Source: Nitrospirales bacterium (GTDB lineage: Bacteria; Nitrospirota; Nitrospiria; Nitrospirales; UBA8639). Taken from it: a DNA stretch of 64,000 nucleotides. A program made the position numbers and the translations under genes. Of the stretch, positions 1-8,335 are shown piece by piece. The stretch is taken from assembly GCA_021604005.1 (NCBI GenBank), contig BQIV01000012.1, positions 51,756 through 115,755 on the forward strand. The letters are read 5' to 3'. Numbering within the stretch: the first letter of the stretch is position 1; every line of letters begins with the position of its first letter. Under the pieces are notes generated by a model. The model did no database searches and was not told the origin of the DNA. It worked only from the letters and a program-made list of their open reading frames with translations.

Positions 1-2396
1 GGTAAGATCGCTTCCTGAATTTCAGCCCCACTGAGGCTTCCTCGACGAAAAAGCGGATGGCCTTTTCCTCCACGGCTGACGGCTTGATATTTTTTGGAAG
101 ACACCGGCAATTTTGTCCCATCCTGTTTAAGCAGGATGACTTGTTCCTGCTTGTCTTTCAGGAGACCGAAGGCCACAACATGATCGTGTTGGTCTAATTT
201 AATCACAATCACGCCTCGTCCCGGTCCAGACAGGAGGGGAATGTCTTCAGCCTGACAGAGTAACAAGCGACCGCGTTGGGAGGCTACCGCGACGGTTGAT
301 GTGGCGAGTGTTTCTTCGAGAAACCCAAGACTCACGACTTCTTCGCCGTCTTTTAGTTTGATGAATTTTCGACCTAATCGGGTTGACGGCTCTTGAAACG
401 TACGTAATTCAATTCGCACACCCATGCCGGTTGAACTCACGGCAATGGCTTGCCCTATCGAGGATGCCCCGTCTTTGGCTGATTGAGCAAATAATGGAAG
501 GGATTTTGAGGCTTTCCCTTTCGACTTGACGGGCTCGACTGGTCGGATACGTGGATCTAAGCTCAAGGCGGCAATGATACGTTCGCCATCTTTAAATTTG
601 AACAATTTTTGTGCAGGATCACCGTATCCGCTGCGGGCTGGAGGAATATCGCCGATGCGTATGGTGTAGGCGCTGCCGTAGTTCGAGAAAAACACGACAT
701 TGTCGACGGTGCTGCCGACAAGTGCGAGCATGAGCCGGTCGCCTTCTCGAAGCCGGGTTTTTGATAAGTCTTTGATGAGACCAACTCGTCGAATCCATCC
801 ATCGGTTGAGACGGTGAGAATCGCATCCTCTTTCACCATGTAGGCTTCCGGGTCAAACTGCACTTCATTAGTTTGGCGCCGGCCAATTTTGGTGCGACGC
901 TTGTTTGAAAAGGTATTAGAAACTTCCGTCAGTTCGTTTTTGACTACGGTCCAGAGTCGTGGCTTGGAGGCGAGGAGGGCTTTGAGTTCTTTCGCCTGTC
1001 GGCGCTTGTCGGTGAGTTCATCCAACATTTTCTTGATTTCTGTGCGTGACAATTTATAGATCGCCGTTTCGAGAATGGCCTCAGTTTGTATGGCGTCCAG
1101 ATCGAACCGTTGCTGAAGTTTCTGTGCGGAATCAGCTTTACCGTCGCTTTGTCGTATGATTTTGAGCACTTGATCGAGTGCATCAAAAATAATTTTAAAT
1201 CCATTGAGAATGTGAATACGGCGTTCCAGCACCCGCAAATCAAATTCGTACCGCCGTTTAACCGTCTCGAATCGAAAATCGATAAACAGTTCGAGTATGT
1301 GCTTGAGGTTCAGGCAGTCGGGTCGTGACGCTGAAGCGTCTGGCATTGGAACTAAGCACGTGAGATTGACGGAGAAATTATTCTGTAATGGAGTGTTCTT
1401 AAAGAGATACGCCATGGCGACATCGGGGTCGGCGCCTTTTTGAACCTCAAGAGCAATGCGCACATCGGTGGTGGATTCATCACGAACGTCCAGAAGTTGA
1501 GGGATTTTTCGTGCACCAATGAGTTCGCCTATTCGTTCGACAATCGTTGATTTGTCAACGGCAAATGGAATGGAGGTGATGATGATTTCCGATTGTCCAG
1601 GCCTTGATTGATCGACGGTGTACTCACCACGTAGCCGGACGGATCCTTGCCCTTTCTCGTAAATTTCGCGAATGTCTGAACGATTGTTGAGGATTTCTCC
1701 ACCTGTTGGAAAGTCAGGGCCTTTGACGTGTTTGAGCAGATCGGTAATCGAGCAGTTGCGATTATTGATGAGGGTTACAGCCGCGTCGATGACTTCCCCG
1801 AGATTATGCGGAGGAATATTCGTGGCCATGCCAACGGCAATGCCTGTAGAACCGTTGACCAGCAAGTTGGGAAATCGTGCTGGCAGAACGAGGGGTTCTT
1901 CGGCTTTCCCATCGTAATTGGGTTGCAGATCGACGGTGTCTTTGTTGAGTTCGGACAGCAGGTCTAACGCCGCTGGCGCTAATCGCGCTTCGGTATACCG
2001 GTAGGCGGCTGGAGGATCACCATCAAGGCTGCCAAAGTTTCCATGTCCATCAACGAGAGGTAGCCGCAAAGACCAGGCTTGCGCCATGCGGGCCATGGCA
2101 TCGTAGACAGCCGAATCACCATGGGGATGCCATTCTCCAATGACGGAACCCACCACTTTGGCGCTTTTGATCGGCGGCCGGTCAGGCGTTAAGCGATGGT
2201 TGTGATACATCGAAAAGAGAATGCGTCGTTGCACGGGTTTCAAGCCGTCGCGCACGTCTGGAAGGGCGCGAGAGGTAATGACCGAGAGGGCGTAGTTAAG
2301 GTATCGCTGTCGTGTTGTTTCATCTAGCGGGACGGATGTAATGCTTTCATCGACGCGAGGGTTTGGTTTGGTTTTCTTTGATTTCGTTTTGGCCAT
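1..2396 (-). CDS. DNA topoisomerase IIA subunit A (ParC/GyrA-like), partial
   Basis: This gene runs off the left edge; about 798 N-terminal residues are visible, in one frame as far as checked. ATG is at 2394-2396. It encodes the DNA-cutting subunit of a type IIA topoisomerase, which passes one duplex through another with a GyrB/ParE partner. Visible hallmarks are the N-terminal motif RALPDVRDGLKPVQRRIL (about residues 43-60), the quinolone-region motif HPHGDSAVYDA (about 90-100) and the catalytic Tyr in AYRYTEARL (about residue 134). QRR after GLKPV is ParC-like. Near the C-terminus the GyrA-box position reads VSRGGKG rather than QRRGGKG, which also leans to ParC, but the C-terminal blades are incomplete. 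No gyrB/parE gene is in the window. The family call is secure; the GyrA versus ParC choice is not. It lies 67 bp downstream of the M23 peptidase gene on the same strand. Confidence 0.93.
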   Translation of the reverse strand, partial: MAKTKSKKTKPNPRVDESITSVPLDETTRQRYLNYALSVITSRALPDVRDGLKPVQRRILFSMYHNHRLTPDRPPIKSAKVVGSVIGEWHPHGDSAVYDAMARMAQAWSLRLPLVDGHGNFGSLDGDPPAAYRYTEARLAPAALDLLSELNKDTVDLQPNYDGKAEEPLVLPARFPNLLVNGSTGIAVGMATNIPPHNLGEVIDAAVTLINNRNCSITDLLKHVKGPDFPTGGEILNNRSDIREIYEKGQGSVRLRGEYTVDQSRPGQSEIIITSIPFAVDKSTIVERIGELIGARKIPQLLDVRDESTTDVRIALEVQKGADPDVAMAYLFKNTPLQNNFSVNLTCLVPMPDASASRPDCLNLKHILELFIDFRFETVKRRYEFDLRVLERRIHILNGFKIIFDALDQVLKIIRQSDGKADSAQKLQQRFDLDAIQTEAILETAIYKLSRTEIKKMLDELTDKRRQAKELKALLASKPRLWTVVKNELTEVSNTFSNKRRTKIGRRQTNEVQFDPEAYMVKEDAILTVSTDGWIRRVGLIKDLSKTRLREGDRLMLALVGSTVDNVVFFSNYGSAYTIRIGDIPPARSGYGDPAQKLFKFKDGERIIAALSLDPRIRPVEPVKSKGKASKSLPLFAQSAKDGASSIGQAIAVSSTGMGVRIELRTFQEPSTRLGRKFIKLKDGEEVVSLGFLEETLATSTVAVASQRGRLLLCQAEDIPLLSGPGRGVIVIKLDQHDHVVAFGLLKDKQEQVILLKQDGTKLPVSSKKYQAVSRGGKGHPLFRRGSLSGAEIQEAIL

Positions 2397-2463
2397 TGTG
2401 GTGTTATCTACAAGTCTGGAAGGGAATCATCGTACTCGAACGCAATTGGCTGAGGTGTACTGG

Positions 2464-3903
2464 TTACGGGATTGCGGGCGTAAGGGTTGGGCCAAGGTCA
2501 GTATTAGTATCTGGTTGCTCCGGTTCAAGAATGATCTCAGGTGGGGCTTCGAGGCTGAGTTGATCTCGAATCCGTGTTTGTATCCAGTTGGGATCCCACC
2601 ATTCCGTTGGGTTCACTTGTTCTCCATGCAAAATCAAACTGAAGTGCAAATGATCACCGGCGGCGAGGCCCGTTGTACCTGAACGTGCAATGACTTGTCC
2701 AATAGCGACGGAGTCTCCCGTTTGGACCGAAAATGAAGAAAGGTGAGCATACAGGGACTGCAGTCCGTAGCCATGGTCGATAATGATGGTGTTTCCATAT
2801 ATACCCAGGTAGTCGGCAAATATGACGACTCCGTCGTTGGAGGCTTGCACAGGATATCGTTTGGTAACGGCCAAATCGAAGCCGAGATGATCTTGGGTGT
2901 CGACGATCTTGTTTTTATACACATACTTTCGATGATCGGCAAAGGCAGCTTCCACTTTTGACCCCGGTAATTGGCGAAAGGCTTTTGTCCAGAGAAATGC
3001 CGCTTCGCTGTGTTGTGAAAACTCACGGATGGTCTCATTATTCAATTGTCGAAGCTGGTTATTCACTATGACAAAGTTTGCCAGGTTTGTCCCTTGGTCG
3101 GTCAGCTCCGGTGTTTGTGCAATGATTGGCAAGACGGCCTTTTCAATAAACCTATCGGAAATGCCAATGCGGCGGGTTCTCCACCTTTTTTTCTTTACTC
3201 GAATGTCCATATTGTAGATCGCGGTATTGCCGACGGCATCTTGGGCGGTCAGTTGAATCGGTGTGCTGGGCTTGGCATTGTACGGCATGGCAATGAGGGC
3301 AAACATGCCTGAGTCGTCAGGCATAGGGTAGCCGGGGAAAAAGGCCGACTGGATTTGCACGCCGTGCGTGACGGCATCTGGTGAGGCGCGGTACCGGACC
3401 ACGCCTGAGCCTCCTTGCGCAATGGAGTTGGGAGGAGCAAGCAATTCCAAGCGTGGCGGGCTAAACTTCGGGGTAAAGTCTTGTGTGATGCGATGTCTAT
3501 TGCCCTCGAGGAGGTTGCGCCAGGAATAGTCGCGAGCCGTGATGAGTAGTTTTGCGTCTCCCGGTTTTCGGGGAATAGTCTCGTCTTGATAGGGCGTTAC
3601 GGTGAGTTCGTAGTCGTGCCGGGTGCCACCTTCGGCTGAGAGCAATCCGTGCGAAGGAAACGACTGCATATCAAGCACGTATGTTTTCAGGTTATGGACA
3701 ATGCGAATGGAAATATTGCGTAACCCGGTATCGGGGTCGGAAATGCGAATAGAAAGCGGGGTGGCCGGACCGACCTGATCAAACGGTTGGGTGATGACGA
3801 TCTCTGGGGGGGTGATATCTCCCCATCGCGATATGCCAACGATGACCAGGTAGGTCGTAATCAGTATGAGGGCAATGAGGAAAACGAGAAATTTTTTCGA
3901 CAC
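2464..3903 (-). CDS. M23 family metallopeptidase, membrane-anchored
   Basis: A 479-residue protein with an N-terminal membrane segment (about residues 5-24) and a large extracytoplasmic part. The C-terminal LytM/M23 domain (about 335-440) has the zinc motif HLGFD (His339, Asp343), YAHLS (His387) and HLHFS (His418, His420), so all expected metal and catalytic residues are present. M23 enzymes cut peptide cross-links of peptidoglycan, or activate amidases when the site is lost; here it is intact, so hydrolysis is likely. The middle region (about 30-330) looks beta-rich and resembles no domain I can name. The start is GTG; an AGGAG lies about 15 bases upstream, which is long spacing. It may be co-transcribed with the downstream topoisomerase gene. 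Confidence 0.9.
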   Translation of the reverse strand: MSKKFLVFLIALILITTYLVIVGISRWGDITPPEIVITQPFDQVGPATPLSIRISDPDTGLRNISIRIVHNLKTYVLDMQSFPSHGLLSAEGGTRHDYELTVTPYQDETIPRKPGDAKLLITARDYSWRNLLEGNRHRITQDFTPKFSPPRLELLAPPNSIAQGGSGVVRYRASPDAVTHGVQIQSAFFPGYPMPDDSGMFALIAMPYNAKPSTPIQLTAQDAVGNTAIYNMDIRVKKKRWRTRRIGISDRFIEKAVLPIIAQTPELTDQGTNLANFVIVNNQLRQLNNETIREFSQHSEAAFLWTKAFRQLPGSKVEAAFADHRKYVYKNKIVDTQDHLGFDLAVTKRYPVQASNDGVVIFADYLGIYGNTIIIDHGYGLQSLYAHLSSFSVQTGDSVAIGQVIARSGTTGLAAGDHLHFSLILHGEQVNPTEWWDPNWIQTRIRDQLSLEAPPEIILEPEQPDTNTDLGPTLTPAIP

Positions 3904-4268
3904 GCGGATGCCATAACTCCTGTGTTGTTATATAAATGTTGGGAGGGAGACCTGAAGAAATATAGCAAAACCCAATTGTGACGAGCAGAATGTTGGAGAT
4001 ATATTGGAACGGCTATACTTTCCTTTATTTACTTATACCATATGAAGGGTAGAGAGCAAGGTGAGGACTAGATTTTTTCTCAGCTTGTTGGTTATCACGG
4101 GGTACTCTCGTGTTTTCCCTGCTTCCCTCTTGACACCAGTGCAATGATGTCATAGCCTGTGCAACCGCTTGGTTGGAATAGGGATGGACTCATCACCGAG
4201 ACCATCATAGAATACATGTGGGGTACGCGAGTAATCGCTGGGGTTGCAATCTCGTCACATTCATTTAT

Positions 4269-4409
4269 GGACACCTCTAAAAACTGTCTTTTTCCGTAAA
4301 TGCGGCGTCAGCCGCGTGCTCAAATCCTCATGTATGCGTCTATACACGGTGGTTTTGCGCGTGCGACTTTCTTGCATTTACGAAAAAATCCTGGTTTTTA
4401 AAAGTGCCT
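4269..4409. repeat. Dispersed palindromic repeat, copy 1
   Basis: About 141 bp related to the element at 24620-24763. The ends are inverted (CACCTCTAAAAAC on the left, GTTTTTAAAAGTG on the right). Inner arms TTTTTCCGTAAATGC and GCATTTACGAAAAAA also pair, so the unit can form a long imperfect hairpin. The central block GGCGTCAGCCGCGTGCTCAA is shared with copy 2. It looks like a MITE or REP-like element; no reading frame is convincing. Confidence 0.8.
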
Positions 4410-4606
4410 TCATACTGTTGCTTGAATGAAATCGGATCTCATGGATGAGCTGATCCACTCGTTTCTCCTGACCGTCTCTCGGTTATTTTCTATTTCGTCT
4501 TCATTTTTTCAATTTCCGACCGATGATGATAGTACAGGGACAATTGTGTGAGTTGTGGGACATTCCGAGGAATGGATGTAGACAACCGATGATGTGGATT
4601 GACATT

Positions 4607-4622
4607 CTCAGGAAGGAGATGC
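4607..4622 (+). promoter_or_regulatory. Ribosome binding site setting the GTG start of mreB
   Basis: AAGGAG lies six bases before the GTG at 4624, which decides in favour of this non-ATG start. Confidence 0.75.
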
Positions 4623-4623
4623 C

Positions 4624-5661
4624 GTGGGATTAGCAGGGGACTTTCTCGGATGGTTTTCAAGTGATCTGGCCATTGATCTAGGGACGGCCACCTCATTGGT
4701 CTATGTACGTGGCAAAGGCATTATGCTCAGTGAGCCCTCGGTGGTGGCAATTGAAAAGCAAAGTAATTCCGTGTTGGCCGTGGGTGCTGAAGCGAAGAAA
4801 ATGGTTGGTCGGACACCTGGCAATATCATTGCCATTCGACCGATCAAGGAGGGCGTCATTGCAGATTTTGCTATGACCGAGCGCATGTTGCACTATTTTA
4901 TTACCAAAGCGCATAACCGAAACGCCTTTGTCCGTCCGCGATGTATTATCGGGGTTCCGTCCCGGATTACCGAAGTCGAGCAACGGGCGGTCCGCGAATC
5001 CGCCACGCATGCCGGGGCACGAGAAGTCTATTTGATCGAAGAGCCCGTGGCTGCCGCGATTGGAGCCGGGCTGCCGATTACCGAGCCATCAGGCAATATG
5101 GTTGTGGATATTGGCGGGGGCACCACCGATATTGCCGTGATTTCATTAGGCGGAATCGTGTGTAGCGAATCGGTCAAGGTCGCCGGGGATCAGATGGATG
5201 ATGCGATCATGAGCTATATAAAGCGCCGCTATAATTTACTGATTGGCGAGCATATGGCTGAGAAAATTAAAATAGAAGTCGGGTCGGCCTATCCGTTGGA
5301 ACAGCAAAAAACGATGATGGTCAAAGGGCGCGATATGATTTCAGGGATTCCCCGTACCGTTGTGGTGAACGATGCGGAGATTCGGGAAGCGTTGGAAGAA
5401 CCCATTCATTCCATTGTGAACGCTCTGCGGACCTCCTTGGAAAATACTCCACCGGAGTTGGCCGGGGATATTATTGATCGAGGGGTGGTCATCACGGGTG
5501 GCGGGTCGATGTTGCCGGGGTTAGCGACGCGGTTTCAGGAAGAAACCAACCTGCCGATTATCACTGTGGAAGATCCATTAACCTCGGTCGTTCTGGGTGT
5601 CGGGAAAGTTCTCGATGAAGGAGACCTCTTTAAGAAAGTCTCACTGTTAAGGCCTAGTTAA
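4624..5661 (+). CDS. mreB: Rod shape-determining protein MreB/Mbl
   Basis: A 345-residue actin-like ATPase that polymerises under the inner membrane and directs cell-wall synthesis. Family motifs are present: [15 protein letters not shown] near the N-terminus (phosphate 1), [18 protein letters not shown] mid-protein (phosphate 2) and [11 protein letters not shown] near residue 300 (adenosine motif). Length is normal for MreB (about 335-350). The start is GTG behind a strong Shine-Dalgarno. Unusually, no mreC, mreD, PBP2 or rodA gene follows; the next gene is on the opposite strand and its stop overlaps this stop by four bases. It could therefore be a second MreB paralogue (Mbl-like) or the only copy with separated partners. 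Confidence 0.95.
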   Translation: MGLAGDFLGWFSSDLAIDLGTATSLVYVRGKGIMLSEPSVVAIEKQSNSVLAVGAEAKKMVGRTPGNIIAIRPIKEGVIADFAMTERMLHYFITKAHNRNAFVRPRCIIGVPSRITEVEQRAVRESATHAGAREVYLIEEPVAAAIGAGLPITEPSGNMVVDIGGGTTDIAVISLGGIVCSESVKVAGDQMDDAIMSYIKRRYNLLIGEHMAEKIKIEVGSAYPLEQQKTMMVKGRDMISGIPRTVVVNDAEIREALEEPIHSIVNALRTSLENTPPELAGDIIDRGVVITGGGSMLPGLATRFQEETNLPIITVEDPLTSVVLGVGKVLDEGDLFKKVSLLRPS

Positions 5662-6830
5662 GGTAAATGCCGTACAGGCGTGAGTTTCTGTACGGATCCT
5701 GCGTAGCCAAGAACATACAGCTCTCCCGATTCATCTTCTCCAAATGACGGAATCTGCAAGTCCGTGTCGAGAAGAACGTTGAATGATCCGTTTGCATATC
5801 TAAAAATTTCTCCGCTACAGAAGTCAGCGAAGAGGTAGGTGCCCTGGAGTGCGGGGATGGCTTTTCCTCGATACACGTAGCCACCAGTGACGGAGCAGCG
5901 GCCATTCTCGCCGTTGGGATAGTCCAGAACCGGCAATGTCAGTTGTTGTGAATGCTGACACCCTTGCCGTGGTTGAAAGCAATGCTGTCCTTCCATCAAT
6001 CGCCAGCCATGGTTTTCGCCTTTCTTGATCTTGGTGACCTCTTCCCACGCGTTTTGCCCGACATCGCCAGCCCATAGTTCTCCCGTTTGTCGATCAAAGG
6101 AAAATCTCCATGGATTTCGCAATCCCGTCGCATATATCTCCGGTCTTCCCCCATGTTTGACAAATGGATTATCGGCGGGAATGCTATAGCGATCTCCCTG
6201 ATCAATATCGATGCGAAGTATTTTCCCAAGTAATGTATTAGGGTTTTGTGCCCGATTTTCCGGGTCGCCTCCCGCTCCCCCATCCCCCATGCCAATATAG
6301 AGATATCCATCATGTCCAAACGCCACCATCCCGCCATTGTGGTTTCCATATGGTTGGGCCATAACGAGAAGGACCTTTTTTTCAGATTCGGCTTGATCGG
6401 GATTTGCTGCCCGGCGATATTCGGCAATGACCGTAGCTTGATCCGCTTTACGGGTATAGTTAATGAAAAATCGTCCATTTTTTCTGTAATGTGGGTGAAA
6501 GGCCAAACCCAGTAACCCTCGTTCTCCCCCAGTCGATACCGTGTTGGAAATATCGAGAAATGGTGTTGGGAGAAGCTGCCCGTTTTTTACAATGAGCACT
6601 TTTCCATCTTGTTCGACCACAAACAGTCGACCATCGTCTTCTTGTGTGTGAGTTAAGAAAATTGGTTTATGAAGATTGCCCGAGATGAGAGGCGTTAAGG
6701 CAAATGGCGAGGCCGTAGGTTCGGGGGCTGCGGACAGTGCTCTGGCGGCAGAGGCCCCCGGAATCTGCATGAGGATAAGCAAGATGACTATGTGTATGTA
6801 TCGTTGTCTGTGGAGTGGATTTCGTGTCAT
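5658..6830 (-). CDS. PQQ-dependent sugar dehydrogenase (GSDH family), secreted
   Basis: A 390-residue protein with a signal peptide (about residues 1-28, ending in a GASA-like site). The six-bladed propeller of the soluble glucose/sorbosone dehydrogenase family is recognisable from [64 protein letters not shown] and GGYVYRG. Family members oxidise aldose sugars in the periplasm using pyrroloquinoline quinone, although many members have unknown substrates. The ATG is preceded by GGAGG at seven bases. It converges on mreB with a four-base overlap. Biosynthesis genes for PQQ are not in the window, so the cofactor source is unknown. Confidence 0.9.
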   Translation of the reverse strand: MTRNPLHRQRYIHIVILLILMQIPGASAARALSAAPEPTASPFALTPLISGNLHKPIFLTHTQEDDGRLFVVEQDGKVLIVKNGQLLPTPFLDISNTVSTGGERGLLGLAFHPHYRKNGRFFINYTRKADQATVIAEYRRAANPDQAESEKKVLLVMAQPYGNHNGGMVAFGHDGYLYIGMGDGGAGGDPENRAQNPNTLLGKILRIDIDQGDRYSIPADNPFVKHGGRPEIYATGLRNPWRFSFDRQTGELWAGDVGQNAWEEVTKIKKGENHGWRLMEGQHCFQPRQGCQHSQQLTLPVLDYPNGENGRCSVTGGYVYRGKAIPALQGTYLFADFCSGEIFRYANGSFNVLLDTDLQIPSFGEDESGELYVLGYAGSVQKLTPVRHLP

Positions 6831-6947
6831 GGTCGAACCTCCAGGATTGCGAACCGAATGGTTCCCTTGGTATAAAAGGGACTCTATCAGTTCTTGCCAT
6901 CTTTCAACTGTTGGCGTGTGTTTTCACTTTATGAGATACTGTAGTCG

Positions 6948-7142
6948 ATGATTCTTAAATACGAAAATGATGTGTTAGACGAAGAGCATTCTGCTGGTCA
7001 CTTTTACCATGTCTGTCAGGGGAGGATCCAGGAGAAGGAATTGTCGGTTCCACCACCTGATGAACCCTATGAATGTCCGCAGTGTGGGATTGATCTTGAG
7101 CAGGAAGACTTTTTGCTCGCTCAACAACGCGGATGGTCGTAA
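6948..7142 (+). CDS. Small acidic protein with one CPQC knuckle
   Basis: A 64-residue unrecognised protein with the pair CPQCG near residue 45 and another Cys near residue 23, suggesting a minimal metal-binding ribbon. It sits 101 bp before a second small CxxC protein on the same strand. No clear Shine-Dalgarno precedes the ATG, so the call rests on composition and the neighbouring gene. Function unknown. Confidence 0.5.
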   Translation: MILKYENDVLDEEHSAGHFYHVCQGRIQEKELSVPPPDEPYECPQCGIDLEQEDFLLAQQRGWS

Positions 7143-7204
7143 GCGCAAAGCGTATTTCGTGAAGCGTGAAACGACCAAAAAAGTAACAAAATCTTCTCAA
7201 GTAA

Positions 7205-7239
7205 TACGAAATACGAACGACGAGATACGAAAGACGAAT
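7205..7239. repeat. Degenerate 7-bp-period repeat tract
   Basis: Five consecutive heptamers: TACGAAA, TACGAAC, GACGAGA, TACGAAA, GACGAAT. A related, weaker tract occupies 7142-7176 (AAGCGCA, AAGCGTA, TTTCGTG, AAGCGTG). It fills the spacer between two small genes. The style resembles the short tandemly repeated (STRR) heptamers described in cyanobacteria. Confidence 0.75.
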
Positions 7240-7243
7240 TGAA

Positions 7244-7453
7244 ATGTCTGGAAGTGTTGGACGAAAAACAGTGAAAGTCATGCGGGGTATCATGATGCTC
7301 TGCCCGACATGCTTCGAGTCGGTTCATGAGGAAAAGCTTGTGGATGAAAAAAACTACGTCGAAGATCATGAAACGTTTTTTGATTTGATCTGCCCGGGAT
7401 GCGAAGATATTAACCGTCCGTTAATCGATGATATGCTTGGTAGTTCGGAATAG
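7244..7453 (+). CDS. Small zinc-ribbon protein
   Basis: A 69-residue protein with two knuckles, CPTC (about 20-23) and CPGC (about 50-53), spaced as in a zinc ribbon. The start could be the first ATG or the internal Met at residue 13 (MRGIMMLCPTC). It follows the other small Cys protein and may share a transcript. Ribbons of this size often bind nucleic acid or act in assembly, but nothing here tells which. Confidence 0.6.
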   Translation: MSGSVGRKTVKVMRGIMMLCPTCFESVHEEKLVDEKNYVEDHETFFDLICPGCEDINRPLIDDMLGSSE

Positions 7454-7698
7454 CGCTCGCTCTTTTCCTTCCCGTTACACATTCTTCTGACTTCTGAATC
7501 AACGTCGTCGTAATCCTCTCCGTCTGTGTCAATCACATACACATCATAAATATGATGGGTTGAGACTCGCTCTCTTCAGTCAATATCTTCGTCCAACGCG
7601 GCATGAACACTTCCTATCGCTACAGTTTTTCCAAGAACTGACCGAAAAGAACTATACGGGTAAAAGTTTTGACCAACCTTTAGCAAAGGAGGTGCCGT

Positions 7699-8154
7699 AT
7701 GAGAGGCTCCCTTCCTTTTATTAAAAGGTCTGTCGTATTAGGAGGAATCATGTTCCTCTTGATGATCGTGCCGTTTGTAAGTGTTGCCTGCCTGGATGTT
7801 CCCAACCCCGAAGAGTTTCAAGTCGACCTTCCATCTGAGAGTAAGCTTCTGCCGAATGGCATGATGGTTGTGGTCTATAGTGACTCAGCCGGTGAGCGAC
7901 GAACCCATATTACGATCCATCGTGTGCTACGGGTATTGCCTGGCCGTCATCCGTCACTTCCAGAGTTACGCGATCCTAAATTTAAGGTTATGGAAACGGA
8001 CGGAACTATTGGTCCGATCACCTATCTGTTGAAATCTCATGCGCTATATTATGGCGAGGGTACTGATTCGCTTGGGTTTCCCAGAAAATCTTGGATTGAT
8101 CCGGAAGAAGATGGCCTCAATGGCAATGAGCATTCCGTCTCGTTAGCTGGATAG
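7699..8154 (+). CDS. Exported protein of unknown function
   Basis: A 151-residue protein with an N-terminal hydrophobic segment (about residues 13-31, ending SVAC, possibly a lipobox). The ATG follows a near-perfect AAAGGAGG at six bases. The mature part is polar, with no motif I recognise. The gene stands alone between small genes and the opposite-strand propeller gene, and is followed by a hairpin. Confidence 0.7.
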   Translation: MRGSLPFIKRSVVLGGIMFLLMIVPFVSVACLDVPNPEEFQVDLPSESKLLPNGMMVVVYSDSAGERRTHITIHRVLRVLPGRHPSLPELRDPKFKVMETDGTIGPITYLLKSHALYYGEGTDSLGFPRKSWIDPEEDGLNGNEHSVSLAG

Positions 8155-8175
8155 TGAATGTCTGTCAGTGAGTTG

Positions 8176-8208
8176 CGGGGATGAGAAGGCTGTGCCAACT
8201 CATCCCCG
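8176..8208 (+). terminator. Hairpin after the exported-protein gene
   Basis: A perfect 10-bp stem (CGGGGATGAG at 8176-8185, CTCATCCCCG at 8199-8208) lies 21 bp past the stop. The T-run after it is weak, so termination may be inefficient or bidirectional. Confidence 0.45.
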
Positions 8209-8335
8209 TTGCTTTCCGCGAACATCCAAGTATTCAAACGGGCCAATACATTTTCTTCTACGTCACCCATCTCATTTGTCTGGGAGTGCAGTGCTTTCGT
8301 CGACCTCCAGTGCCATCGTCGCATTCCGTTCCATA

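Larger units (their letters stand above)
3904..4623. other. 720-bp intergenic region with one palindromic repeat
   Basis: This spacer separates the divergent M23 peptidase and mreB genes. I see no convincing coding region. It contains one copy of the dispersed palindromic element (4269-4409). The remainder, 3904-4268 and 4410-4606, shows no RNA gene I recognise; promoters for both flanking genes must lie here. Confidence 0.6.

Noticed and set aside
2341..2682. Plus-strand ORFs opposite the topoisomerase and peptidase starts
   Set aside because: They are antisense frames of two well-supported genes and show no family features.
4244..4429. 61-codon ORF
   Set aside because: It lies inside the palindromic repeat and has no ribosome binding site.
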